Notes under the pieces: model-generated
Told to the model about the DNA's origin: nothing
Seen by the model: the letters and a program-made list of their open reading frames with translations, nothing else
The model's database searches: none
Position numbers and translations under genes: made by a program
From: Arbacia lixula
Lineage: Eukaryota; Echinodermata; Echinoidea; Arbacioida; Arbaciidae
DNA: 64,000 nucleotides
Assembly: GCA_963669155.1 (NCBI GenBank)
Contig: OZ022588.1
Location: forward strand, 641,501 to 705,500
Direction of reading: 5' to 3'
In this document: piece after piece, positions 11,000 to 24,400 of the stretch
How the letters are laid out: each line of letters opens with the position of its first letter
Position numbering within the stretch: position 1 is the stretch's first letter

Positions 11000-11716
11000 T
11001 TCACCTCGAAATGTATCCATTTTTTCGCTTGTCCTTATTAACTACATAACAATCAATTTGTAAAAAAAAAGAGAAGAGTTCGTGTTTAGGAATATGCAGG
11101 ACATATTGTAAAATCCAGGTAGACATGACGCAATCGGGTATGCATGATACTGTTATAGAGCAGCTGCCAGTCATGAATATTGAGTGGCGGATTCAAACCT
11201 TGTTCAAAGGGCTAGAATCCATTTCCATAATCATCTGTGGACGCTTAAGCCTCTAGGTCAAAACCAGGATTCATAACGGCGCATGAACCACTGCACAGGA
11301 ACAGAATATACATGTACTAATAAGATTTAATCTCTGTGCGATCCTTCTAAAAGTTCATTTAAAATGAGATATTGATCAAAGTCCACCTTATTACAGTTCT
11401 CTCTCTTCCCCTCTCCCTCGTCATACTATAAGTTTTCTCGCTCATTTTTTTGTAGTTTAAAACATTAAATTTTATTCAAATTTTACAAGGTGCGCGGGCA
11501 ATGCGGGTCCTGACCTTTTCAATATACTTTGTCTGATTTGCCCACAAAGAAATATGCAAGAAAAATTGTTTGAACAAAAATAAAACATGAATCACAGCCA
11601 ATAAATAACACTAATAATAATATATTGTGCTTATGTAGCGCATTATATGTATCGTGACATCTATATGCGCTTTACATGTGAATACATCATCAAATATATT
11701 ACTACAAGAAAAATTA
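11000..11716. other. No gene; possible SINE/LINE tail at about 11605-11680
   Basis: AT-rich DNA. Near 11605-11680 an AATAATAATA run is followed by TAGCGCATTATA and then GCGCTTTACATG. That order is common in dispersed repeat tails of marine animals. This is weak evidence, and its boundaries are unclear. Confidence 0.35.
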
Positions 11717-12281
11717 TACTAATAAATACTATTTAGAAAATAGCAAAACTTTCGGTAACACCATGTGGTTGTATTCTTTCGGATAATTGGCCCACTTATG
11801 GGGTGAAGAAAGGAAAGTAAAGTGAAAAGTGAAAAAAAAGGAGAGGTGAATTTTAATATTTTTTTATAACACTTACACAAGACTATTTTTAGCTTTAGTT
11901 TTCGGTGTTTTAAACCGAAAATAAATGGGATGGAATGGAGGTAGAAGAAGAGGGTGGGTGTTGATGAAAGTTGTGAACTAGTCACAAAGTAGTGATAAAG
12001 AGAAAAGAAAGAAAAGAAAATGAAAAAAGTGTAGAAAAGTTATAGTCAGTTCTGCAACTAACTATAGGTTTCTTTCAAAATCTGAAAGAGGGAGTATCAG
12101 TCTCGACGTTTCGGGCAGTGTGCTCTGTCCGTCATCCGGAGAATAACTCGAAGAAACTAACGAGCGCGCCGGGTATTTATGCGATCCGAAGGGATCCGAA
12201 ATAACCCGAGAGTGTCCGAAAGAATACAACCACATGGTGTTACCGAAAGTTTTGCTATTTTCTAAATAGTATTTATTAGTA
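11717..12281 (-). mobile_element. Penelope-like element fragment bounded by a 67-bp perfect inverted repeat
   Basis: The arms 11717-11783 and 12215-12281 are perfect reverse complements over 67 bases, with 431 bases between them. Inside, on the minus strand, lies the CCCGAAACGTCGAGAC sequence typical of Penelope-like element terminal repeats (pLTRs), together with a hammerhead-like fold (separate entry). Inverted and partial pLTRs are known for this group. No reverse transcriptase or GIY-YIG coding sequence is present, so this is an end fragment. The right arm abuts the 3' tail of a LINE fragment. Confidence 0.6.
12092..12149 (-). ncRNA. Hammerhead-like ribozyme motif of a Penelope-like element
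   Basis: On the minus strand the sequence folds as a type I hammerhead. Stem I pairs GAGT...TCTC (5' side) with GAGA...ACTC (3' side) around an internal loop. The core CGGATGA is near the CUGAUGA consensus. Stem II pairs CGGACAG with CTGCCCG across one A-C mismatch, closed by AGCACA. GAAACGTC then supplies the second core strand, a minimal stem III and the expected cleavage triplet GTC. Such minimal-stem-III hammerheads are described from Penelope-like elements and are thought to act best as dimers. The core departs slightly from consensus, so activity is doubtful. Confidence 0.6.
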
Positions 12282-13190
12282 CACTCTCACCATGGAAACA
12301 TTCAAAGAACATTTAAGAAAAATTATGTACTACAGGAACTATAATTAAGCATGGTATACATAGAACATATTACTAGGGACATATTACGAATAAATCGTAC
12401 AATTAAGTACCAGTACAACATAACTATATAACTTAAATACAATCAAAATAGTTATTTCACAAACAAATATGTTTTAAGGCAGTTCTTGAATAGGTCAGTT
12501 GTGGCAGCAGTTCGGAGAGAAACGGGAAGCTGATTAAAAAGGGTTGGTGCAATACTGCTGAAAGATCGTTCACCATAGTACTGCATGCGGGACCTTGGGA
12601 CGTGCAGGAGATATTGTTGTTGTGAACGTAATGTACGGGCTGGTATGTGCGGTTGAAGAAATGATGAAAGGTATGATGGTGCAGAGGTGTTCAGAGCTTT
12701 GAAGGTAAGGAAGAGGATCTTAAACAGAATGCGTTTGTCAATCGGTAACCAATGCAATTTTTTAGGTAATGGGGTGATTGGAGTTGAAGATGAGGCTCTT
12801 TCAATTATCCGGACGGTAATATTTTGTATGCGTTGAAGTTTCCTTACGTCAGACACGGGCAAGTTGGCGAGAAGAGCATTACATGAATCTAGCCTGGATG
12901 TTTCAAAGGCATGCACTAGGGTGAGTGTCGATTTCCTGTCGAGAAATGATCGGATGTGGCCTATATTCCTGACAGCACACATTGCAGCCCGACAAACATT
13001 AGCGACGTGTGTTCTCATTGTCAAGTGATTATCAAATAAAACACCCAAGTTTCTAGCTTCCTCTTTCGGGGTGATAGAGGAATCACCATCTGTTAACGTT
13101 ATAGGCCCTGGGGCTGTAGGAAGGAACTTTGATGTGAAGTGCAAGCATAGCCGAAATCGGAAAGTTCGCCTTTTAGTCACGGGTTCATGC
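12282..13190 (-). pseudogene. CR1/L2-type LINE fragment: C-terminal end of reverse transcriptase plus 3' UTR
   Basis: A minus-strand frame (13180-12452, about 240 residues) encodes the region after the RT catalytic core. It contains RNLGVLFDNHLT, SRLDSCNALLANLP, LHWLPIDKRILFKI, SAPSYLSSFL, RTLRSQQQYLLHVPRS and a terminal NCLKTYLFVK. These blocks are the familiar tail of CR1-clade LINEs (non-LTR retrotransposons). The catalytic RT motifs and endonuclease are absent: the copy is 5'-truncated near 13.18 kb, as is usual for LINEs. The remaining frame is unbroken, so insertion may be fairly recent. About 170 bases of 3' UTR follow before the inverted-repeat arm at 12281. Confidence 0.85.
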
Positions 13191-13670
13191 CGCGTTAAAA
13201 TTGATTTACAAATGTTGAATATTAGGAATGGAGAGAAAAATAAATTGAAGAAGCTACGGACTCACATTGCTCGCACCTTATAAAATTTGAATCTCATAAC
13301 ATGTTTTTGAGCTACAAACTGTGAAAAAGTGTAATAGAACATTTTACGATCTTTACACGTTTTAATTTTCAATTAAATGATCTTGTCACTGTTTATAATC
13401 GACCAATTTTAGAATATTGTACCCCACTATTCCATTTTATATTCCACATACTAAGAATGTTGTTATATGATTGGTCAGGAGTTGATCACGTGATGAGGCG
13501 TAGTTTTTCCTATCAGATCATCTGAGAAGAAAAGTTCGTTACACTCTAGGTGATAGTACTTTTTGGTTTCGCTGATCTCTTCACTCCTCATAGTCCTAAC
13601 GCGTGATCAATATTTTGAGTACGCGCGAAATAAGAGTGCGTTACACTCGGACTATCACTTGACATTGAAC

Positions 13671-13742
13671 GCGTCCTAATTCGCGTCCTAATGCGCGTCC
13701 TAATGCGCGTCCTAATGCGCGTCCTAATGCGCGTCCTAACGC
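13671..13742 (+). repeat. 12-bp minisatellite, six units of GCGTCCTAATGC
   Basis: Six tandem units begin at 13671, 13683, 13695, 13707, 13719 and 13731. The inner four are identical; the outer two differ at one or two positions. A related GTCCTAACGCGTG lies about 80 bases upstream. Confidence 0.95.
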
Positions 13743-13880
13743 GTGTTCCTCATGGCAGCGGCTCGAGATGATGTAGTGATGTAAACATTACTTTTTTACG
13801 TCAAATTGTCATTTTTGGTATAGATAATTGGTCTCAGATGTGGAATATAATGCAAATAATCAACTTTTGGTTTCAGGCAA

Positions 13881-13991
13881 TGAGACGAACTATCACTTCC
13901 TCGGCGATCTGAATGTATACGCTGTCTTTCCTCAGCTGCGCTTCGGCATGATAGCTACATCCATATCGCCTCAGAAGTGATAGTTCGTCCC
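13881..13991. repeat. Inverted repeat, about 25-bp arms
   Basis: GACGAACTATCACTTC...GCGAT near 13882 is mirrored by ATCGC...GAAGTGATAGTTCGTC near 13990, with about four mismatched positions in the middle of the arms and about 60 bases of loop. It could be a small foldback element or part of one together with the 12-bp minisatellite nearby. Confidence 0.6.
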
Positions 13992-14615
13992 ATCACCTTC
14001 ACCAACGATGATTATTTGCTTACTAGCCTCACTCTCAACTTCTCAAGCATTCTGACAATATTGAATTACAATAAAGAATTACAACACGAGCATAGTAAAT
14101 TATTTTCGATAGGGATATTATATCGTACAGTGACGATTTAATTACATTTGATGATTAAGGTTTAGCCTCCTTCTTATGAAGAGTGAGAAGAATAGACCTG
14201 AGGAGGAGGAAAGATAATGAAGAGATAGAGAAAGGAGTGGGACAAGACATATTAGAAGAAACAGATCAAAGAAGGAGAAGAATAAATGTCAATGAAGAAG
14301 AAGACACAGAGGTGGGAGAATGGAGCAAGGCCAAGAAAGACAAAGGACTAATACTAATACAAATTAAATGACTCTTGCTTTCGATTCCTCTTTGAACATG
14401 TCAAATAATCTAACTAACCATTACAAGACAATGATAACCTTTTAGATACGTGGTTGAGGCTGTAAATTCAGGAACGCAGAGGGCAGCATTTAAGCCGAGG
14501 TAATGTCGCACAAAGGGGAGATCAGTGACCTGACCCCAAGGGCGTTTCTATGACTGAGCATAATTATGTACCATCAATCATTGTCCATTCAGCAGGGGAC
14601 CCAGAGGCAATATCC

Positions 14616-15735
<1,120 letters not shown>

Positions 15736-17770
15736 CCCCTGATAAACTTATTCTAACTTAATCGCAATCCAGTTTTCAACTCAAATTATACGTGACCTGT
15801 TATTGCTCTAATGCTTTTCATACGACAGAATCAGTCAATATAACGCACGCATAAACACGCCAGTTACTCTATTAATGCATAGCAATATTTAATAAGCAGC
15901 CATACAAACGCCTCCAAAATGAGTACTGGAACAAAATAAGCACTATTATAGAAAATCATCCAACTGTTAACACATTGTTACACATGAACCTTATACATCT
16001 GATTCCAGCGATAAAACCATTGTACATATTCATTTATAATTATTAGGTTTTTTTTGTTAAATATCTTTTATAGATGTATATTTTCCTATGTTACTGTTAT
16101 TCTACAAACAGACGCACGGGCGTCCATTAGCTTATGCTCTCCAGATTTGTTTGTTTTTTTCTTTTCTAAGAGTGCATTTGTTAGAAAGCATATTTGATAC
16201 TGTACTAGAATAAACATGGTTAATACATGGAAGAGTATGATTTTTGTGCAAGGATACCATTTCCTCGAAGTCATTATTTTTCGCTTAGGATATTTTTTCT
16301 GCGATGTTTACTAGTACTGTTAAGATACATATGTATACATTCATACTATCAGGTAAGCCATATATTACTTTTACACATTAATGCTAGTTACTAGTCTCGA
16401 TATAAACTGTCCAACCCGTAATATATACATTTGTTAATAATTTAACAATATGGGAAATGGGTCTTCTGCTTTTCAATCTTCGTAATATACATGTTGAATT
16501 CTTTTTCATATCGAATCTAAATAAAGTGCATATTGTACAATATGGAATAAGAGTGCGGCAATACAACAATTTGTATTGTTTTCTGTAGCATTTGCTGACT
16601 TTTCCTTTAACATCGAGAATTCTTTTTACATTTGAAAAGTTGCAACCAATTTGTGATATCAGGATGTGTTTGTTAAAACAACTCACTGACATCTATTTAT
16701 GCACAAAGATGAATTGATAGCTTACATTTCTTTTCATTTGCATTAATCATGATGAATATGTTATCATGACGAATATGAATAAATATACTACATTGTAATA
16801 TCATTATAGATTATACAGCACTATAAAGATTATACACGTATCCTCGATATGATACTACAATCATACGAACAACAGGTTAGAATATAACCCAGCTAAATAT
16901 ATCCCTATTTACAAGATTTAGACTGCGAAAAAGGAAACATTTTTGACAATGGCCGCTCTTCAAAACAACGCGAAATATATATCTGTCAGCACACTGTGAA
17001 TTACACCTGTTTTCAAAACTTAGTGACCTAAATCGACAATACACTACATGACTTATCTCCAATCTCTTCGCAAATAGATCAAACGCACATTATTCCAGCT
17101 GTAACATTTCAAGCGTTCTACCTCATTGAGACTCCTACAGTAATCGATTTCGTGATATTCTTGTTGGTATCCATATAAAAAATAATGAACTGATGCAAGA
17201 TATTACATACAAAACAAATATAACAAGACGTATATTTAAATAAAATAATGTATATAAAAGCTAAATAATTTCCTCTATATTAGAATTCCAAACAAATATT
17301 TACAGTGTTCCATATATTTGGTAGACAAGTCTTAATTAATGCTAAGTTGCGTAATGCGTGAAACTTAAACAATGCAGCCGTCATATGCTGGCGTACAATT
17401 TGTCAGTTCTCAGCCTTATCTAATGACGGATGTTCATGAATCAAGTGATATCATCATTTTCATATTAGGAGGAAATCTTATCAACATGTAAACTAGATTT
17501 CTAACCATGATCATGTCATGTTTAGAAAAACGGAACAATGTTAATGGTTCAAAATATTGTTCTGAATGAGCCAAATGCGTACCTTAGTTTGGATCCTACA
17601 ACGATGCCTATACGATATGACAATATATCAAATAGAGAACCCGTTCTTTTTCGTATGTAGCATGACGTTTTCTTCAATGAGTTGAAATTGAACCTTTCAT
17701 GGTGCAAGTAGATAGATATATATAGAAAGTAGATGTTGCTGTTCCAGAGTTTCAAGGAAGAACAACGTTA
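15736..17770. other. AT-rich stretch with no recognisable gene
   Basis: About 2 kb of low-GC sequence with only short random frames. It lies downstream of the giant minus-strand gene and may include its distal 3' UTR. Confidence 0.6.
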
Positions 17771-17776
17771 TTTATT
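17771..17776 (-). promoter_or_regulatory. Candidate polyadenylation signal AATAAA of the giant gene
   Basis: TTTATT on the plus strand is AATAAA on the coding strand, about 430 bases after the TAA stop at 18205. It is the first such hexamer I noticed downstream of that stop. AT-rich DNA yields this motif often, so support is only positional. Confidence 0.25.
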
Positions 17777-18204
17777 ATACTGATACACAGACTTAAACGG
17801 TGCTGCATATGACTTTGCTACATCCTTATTCTGCCTAATAACTTACAAAAGAAATCAATATATACACGGATTCAAATATTTGAATATTATAATTAGCAAG
17901 CACATAGTAAGTCACCGACAGTGTGCAAAGCATACGCTAACATCACACTATTACGTATCAATTATATCATTTCAAATTATGTGCGATCAGAAGCATGTTT
18001 TCATATTTTGTAGAAGATACGTAAGTAGTGACATAATGATCATATTTACATATACGTTTGTTTTAACTTCACCTGAAATGTAATAATTTAAACAAATGCA
18101 TTATTTTGCAAAGAAATGAAAACGATGGCAAGATACCACCATACATAGTTAAGGAGACAGGAAAATACCGTCACATGTGCGTAAGTGCAGATGACATCAT
18201 CTGC

Positions 18205-18400
18205 TTAGATCTTTCCCATCTCGTGCAGCAGTGACGCCCGCTGGGATAAGTCGCTCTCTGACGTTGACAGTCGTGAATAACGACCCCAAGATGGCCGACC
18301 GTCGCGCACTCTCTGCACGACACGCGCGTACCGTGCGTCGGGTGGGGTCAGACGAGCGCGCGTCATCCCGCTGCGACTGCTCTCAGACGGAGTTGAGAAC
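18205..18400 (-). CDS. Terminal coding exon of the giant gene (64 residues plus stop)
   Basis: The big exon would run into TGA at 18972-18970, but that TGA lies inside an excellent donor, CTCAG|GTGAGA. The acceptor TTAATGCAG|G at 18401 takes up phase 2 exactly (AG+G, Arg) and opens 64 codons ending in TAA at 18207-18205. The peptide starts FSTPSESSRSGMTRARL and ends SLLHEMGKI. It contains YSRLSTSESDLSQRAS, which echoes SKSEADLR at the end of the preceding exon. GC content is far above the flanks. A short palindrome (GCAGATGA/TCATCTGC, 18187-18204) follows the stop in the 3' UTR. The alternative is termination at the TGA without splicing. Confidence 0.75.
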
Positions 18401-21400
18401 CTGCATTAAGATGATATTGGATCGAAAAGAAGTAAGATTGAAGGTTAATACTGAAGGTTGTGTATAATGTCAAACTTGTAACAATCCACATTTTCAAGTA
18501 CATGTATATCGCGGTAGTTACTAACTTAATTCTCATTTGTGATCCTATTGTAATTTTAACTTGTACTCGGCGCAAAAAAGAGAGTCTCATATTCAAATCT
18601 TATTTTCGGGGGTGGATACGGAGCCGTATTGCTGTTGATACTATATATTTTTTTCATCTTTATCATTATTGAACCGTTACTCTGACATTGCTGTTATGGT
18701 CAATTGTACTACGACTTTATTTCAGCTTATCGAACGCCACATGAAACGTGTGATGAAACCTGGCAAAATTTAATATCTTAAATGCATGTGTCATGGGTAA
18801 AGCCACCCTGTTAATCTGCAGTCATGAAATATTACATGATTCGTAAGTTTGTAGATAACTGGTCTTTGAATTTTTTTACCACCATAAAACTGGGCTCTTC
18901 TATTGAATGTTTGTCAAAGAGAAAATGAGCTTGATACAGGATGAAGAGATTTAGTTTCGAATGAAATTCTCACCTGAGGTCTGCCTCAGACTTGCTTCGT
19001 CGGTAAGCTAAGGGGCTCTCTCCATCCGGTCTCGACTGGTACCTTGTTAGTTTAGTAGAACTCTTTGGTGGAATGACTCCAGATAGAGTGAGTTCCTTCC
19101 TCAGGAGACTGCTCTTCAGCTTCGTCGATGGCCGCCTTCTCCTTACGGTGTCCCCTGGATGAACGCGCACTTCCTCGTCAGAGGAGGAGTCCAGACTTCT
19201 CAGAGTGGACAGGTCAATTTCACCGCACACCGTCTGGTTGTCGTCGTCCGAATCGTAGATCTCGGAGTCAGAGCTTGGTTCACCCGGTGTCTTGCGAGGA
19301 CTAGTGTATGGCCAGAATCGAGGATCCTCGTGGAGGTAGGGGCTCTGGAAGTCCATGACTGCTTGCCAGGACTCAGAATCTGTTTCCGAGTCTGTGGTAC
19401 AGATTTCAGACTCAACATCACTTGGAGACTCGTCTGCCGGTCGGCCTGGAGGTCCGTCCTTTGGCTTGGCATATCGCGACCGGATCTTCTCCACCGATGG
19501 CAGCGCGTACTCATCGGTTCTTGGCTTGTCAGGTTCCTTTTCCATCAGCCAACCATAGTCAACGTAGGATGTTGGTCTCGACTTGCGGAATAGTTCATCA
19601 AATCGAGTGACCATTGGGAACGAGTCTGTTGAAGACCGGCGTGGTTTCCTGTACATGATGTGAGTGGGCTTCATTCCAGATGCACCTGATGATGTGGGTT
19701 CGGTCGAAGTCATTCCACTGGTTGTGGCCAAGGCTTCTCTTGGTGAGCTTTTCTGGTCGTAAGGCAGACCTGTTTGAGGAACGTCTCCAGGTGTTTGACC
19801 CACCTTTGTGACCGGTCGTTTCCCATACAAAAGTTCCCTTGTGGATTTTGGCCTTGCTCCATATGAAGCAATCCGATGTGGCGTTCTTCGTGGAGTTTGC
19901 TTCTCGTCAACTAAATATTTGACCAGGGTGGTTTGGTCATCGGACATGATGACCTTTGATAATCTCAAGTCACGTCGAATTCTCTCCAGCTCATCAACAT
20001 TGATGGATCCACTCCCAGTGAGAGAATCTGGCTCGGATAGTTCTGAAGAGTCGTCATCGTCGTCATGGGATTTCGGCGGACTGTAAAGAGCGAGTGGTTG
20101 TTGACTCATCTGTGTTCTGGTGGTACTCTTCGTAGTAAGCGAGGTCCTGGAGATGGATTCCGTCAGCATAGCAGTCGTGTATGTAGTACCAGCGGTCGTC
20201 CGTTGAAGAAGCACCACTCGGCAGTTTGGTGGCATGTTGTCCTGAATTACCTGACTCAAAGAGGAGTGTGTTTCGTCGATCTGGGTAGATGAATAGAAGC
20301 TACTACGAGGCTTGTATGGAGTGACACGCTGCTCAAAGGACAAGTCACGAGTTGGTTCGAGCTTATCGATGGCATGGACGCCCATGTGCACATCTGAATC
20401 AAGGAGGCGAGATGCTGATTGTTGCGTTTGGTCTGTTAACCTGAACTGAGGTTGGCTTGTCCTCTGAGGGTTTGGCGGAGTGATGCTGGTCAAGCGTAAC
20501 GGAGTTTGCTCCCTGGAAGGAAGGTCTATTGTCACTTTCTTTGGAGATTTCATAGAAGACGGAGTTGGGGTTTGTTGAACAGGTTGGAATGTGCGTGGTG
20601 ACAATGATTCCAGGCCTGGTGGCGTGGCTTCCACGTCTGGCTTTTGATAGTAGAAAAGGACTGGTGAAAGTGCACGGTCATGGGTTGGCGTCTTCTGCTC
20701 AGGGAAGTAGAAGGGAGAGCCCGCTCCTTCCCTCGTCACTGGTTCAACCTGCACAATGTGATCAATGGCGTCAGTCCTCTTTTCAGGTTGCGATCCTCTC
20801 GTCACATAGCCAATACTTCTGTCAGGTTCTACGGATGAGTGGCGGATGTTTGGTGAAAATGATTGCACTGAGGTAGTTGTGCGACGTACAGGTGTGGACA
20901 TTGTCTCACTGTCCACAGTGTTCGGCACCACTTGCATCCCAGAGTGAGATAGTTGCTGTCCTCGTTGAATGCCAAAGTCCTTTTGTGACCTTGAAGTCTG
21001 CGTGACTTGATTTCCCAGTGATCTGCTTGTTTGAGTATGTGCTGGACCAAACTTTCTTGGTGTCATAGATGTCTCCTTCGATGTTGAAATCGACCTTGCC
21101 TCTGCTGTCTGGTGTGTTTGCAGTGGTCGTATGAGAACTTGCAAAGACTGATGAATACGCTCTGGAGAGTAGGCACTTTGGCTTTCATGGTGTCGCACTT
21201 GGGTAATATCGGTTTGAGACGATGCCTGTTTGTTGGCTGGTTTTGCTGGCGTCGTGCCTCGGTCACTTGTCATGGGATGAACCTGGGTCTTTGAATCTTT
21301 TGTATGTGATCTATCTGTAGATGTTCCTCTGGTTGCATTCCGAGCCTGTGTCTGGCAAACTTCGTCGATTTTCACTGGTTTCGTTTCCTCCATTTGTACA

Positions 21401-24400
21401 GCTACGTCTGTTCTTTGTACCAACATTTGGGTCGAGTTGTCGCTTGGCTTGGTTTGATGAGGAAACGTTCCCCGTTGGACCATTACAGGCTTAGCTGGAA
21501 TATCCTGTTCCTTTGGCAACTCAAATCGAAGCGTCTCAACGAGCAATTCTTTCACACGATCTTGGATGTATTCCTCTTTTATCTCCTCTCGGATTCGCGG
21601 CTCGAGCTCCTTTCTGATGGTGACTTCTAGGTCATCCCGAACTTCTTCTTCTATCTCGTGCCTTATACGAGGAGCAAACTCAACTCTATAGTCTTCGCGA
21701 TATTCACTGTATAACTCTTCTCGAACCTCTTCCATTACCGTTTCCCTGATTTCTTCCTTGAATTCTTCTTTCAATTCGAGACTCAATTGGTCGCGAATAC
21801 TTGTAGTCAATTCTGCTGACAACTCGTCAATAACCTCTTCTCTGATCTCATGTTTTATCTCCGTGACAAGCTCCTCACTGGGCGGAAGACGTGATGCAGT
21901 GTCAGGTAGGATAACTTCTGGCAGAACACTCTTCTTCTCTGGTACTTTGTGTTGGGTGCTGAAATGTTTCTTCCGAACATCTGCTTGCTGGATCTCATCG
22001 AAGACAGGGGGTTTAGCCTGGACGTTTTCATCTTGTGCTCTATGATAGGTTGGAGATGTTGAGTCGGATACCATCAGAGGCTTGAGCTTTGGCTCATGCA
22101 TTGACTTGACAAATTCATCCCTAATTTCTTGTCTGACTTCATTGATGATTTCTTCCCTAATTTCTTCTATCAGTTCCTCTTTGATTTCACGTCGCAGGTC
22201 TTCCTTCGCTTCTAGTCTTATCGTATCTCTCAGTCGCAGCCTTTCCTCAAAACTGATCTTAGGTTCGGGGAACGAAATTGGGGTAGATTGTACGGGCTGT
22301 GCTGTTGTCGGACGAATTACTTCAGTGACTTTCTCCACTTCTGGAATATCACTACCAACTTGGACTGACCCATCCTTCATCTCTCGTTTCGACAGGATTT
22401 GGTTTGCCGAATCTACGTTTACTGGACTCACTTGCGCTCCTCGGTCAGTGTGATCAATTACCACTGGAGAAGATGTAACCTCTTTCATTTCAAGAGTATT
22501 TTGGACACTAACATCAGTACGAACTGACAGGTATTGTGAAGACTCGTTCCGATTTTCCGGTTGAACTTGCAAATACCTGTCCGAGAAGTCAACTTTAGCC
22601 ATGCCTGTACCCTCGTCAGCCGTAGTTGGTTCTGCGTGTGATAACACGTCTTGAGTCTTCCTAGTCATGACAGGAGAGCTTGCAGTATCATGGAGAACAC
22701 GCTCCAGCGAATACGTCGAGGTCTCCTCGGTTGTTGGCTTTGCCTGGGTGGTGAAATCTTTGCCTTCAATCGCAATCGTATTCGTTATTCCATCAGCTGA
22801 CAACCATCTTGCTTGAGACGGGACATCAATACCGGTTGCAGTTGCTTGAGTGTTGAAGTCTTTGTACTCTGTGATGAACATCATTGTACTTTCATCTACA
22901 GCAGTTTTCCTTTGAAGTACTGGTGAACTAGTCTTATCTGCAATCAAGTGTGTAGACTGTGCTGAGCCATCTGTCGTCGTTGGGGTTGCTTGTGTGGTGA
23001 AGTCCTTTGCTTCTGCGGCAGGTGGTTGGATCATGCTGCTCTCATCAGATGTGATCTTCCTTTGCATGATAGGTGAACTGAGCTTGCTAAGAAGTGTAGA
23101 TACTTCCACTGCAGTAGTTTCATCCACAACAACCTTTCTAGCAACGATAGGCGAGCTGGGCCTGTCCATAATCGGCTTGGCAAATTGGGCCGAACTCTCA
23201 GTAGTTGTTGGTGTTGCTTGTGTGGTGAAGTCTTTCCAGTCCGAAGGAGGTGGCTGAATCATATTGCTCTCATCAGCTGTGATCTTCCTCTGCATGATAG
23301 GTGAACTGAGCTTGCTAAGAAGTGTAGAAAGCTCCATAGCAGTAGATTCGTCTACGACAAGCTTCCTTTCAGCGACTGGGGAGCTCGGCTTGTCAACATT
23401 CATCTTCGTAGACTGTGCTGAGCCATCTGTCGTCGTTGGGGTTGCTTGTGTGGTAAAGTCCTTTGCTTCTGTGGCAGGTGGTTGGATCATATTGCTCTCA
23501 TCAGCTGTGATCTTCCTCTGCATGATAGGTGAACTGAGCTTGCTAAGAAGTGTAGATACTTCCACTGCAGTAGTTTCATCCACAACAACCTTTCTAGCAA
23601 CGATAGGCGAGTTGGGCTTGTCTGTAGTTGTTGGTGTTGCTTGTGTGGTGAAGTCTTTCAAGTCCGAAGTAGGTGGCTGAATCATATTGCTCTCATCAGA
23701 AGTGATCTTCCTCTGCATGATAGGTGAACTGAGCTTGCTAAGTAGTGTAGAAAGCTCCATCGCAGTAGATTCGTCTACGACAAGCTTCCTTTCAGCGACT
23801 GGGGAGCTCGGCTTGTCAACATTCATCTTCCTAGACTGTGCTGAACCATCTGTCGTCGTTGGGGTTGCTTGTGTGGTAAAGTCCTTTGCTTCTGTGGCAG
23901 GTGGTTGGATCATGCTGCTCTCATCAGCTGTGATCTTCCTCTGCATGATAGGTGAACTGAGCTTGCTAAGAAGTGTAGATACTTCCACTGCAGTAGTTTC
24001 ATCCACAACAACCTTTCTAGCAACGATAGGCGAGCTGGGCTTGTCCATAATCAGCTTGACAAATTGGGCCGAACTCTCTGTAGTTGTTGGCGTTGCTTGC
24101 GTGGTGAAGTCCTTCAAGTCCGAAGGAGGTGGCTGAATCATGCTGCTCTCATCAGCTGTGATCTTCCTCTGCATGATTGGTGAGCTATGCTTGTTAAGTA
24201 GGGTAGATAGCTCTATAGCAGTAGATTCGTCTACAACAAGCTTCCTTACAGCGACTGGCGAGCTAAGTTTGTCCACAATCGGCTTGACAAATTGGGCCGA
24301 ACTCTCTGTAGTTGTTGGTGTTGCTTGCGTGGTGAAGTCCTTCGAGTCAGATGGAGGCGGTTCAAACATATTGCTTTCATCAACAACAAACTTCCTGAAA

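Noticed and set aside
14183-14371. Plus-strand E/R-rich frame of 62 codons
   Set aside because: Composition follows GA-rich simple sequence; no splice or homology support.
18231-18467. Plus-strand 78-codon frame
   Set aside because: It is antisense to the terminal exon of the giant gene, whose splice phase and composition are much better supported.
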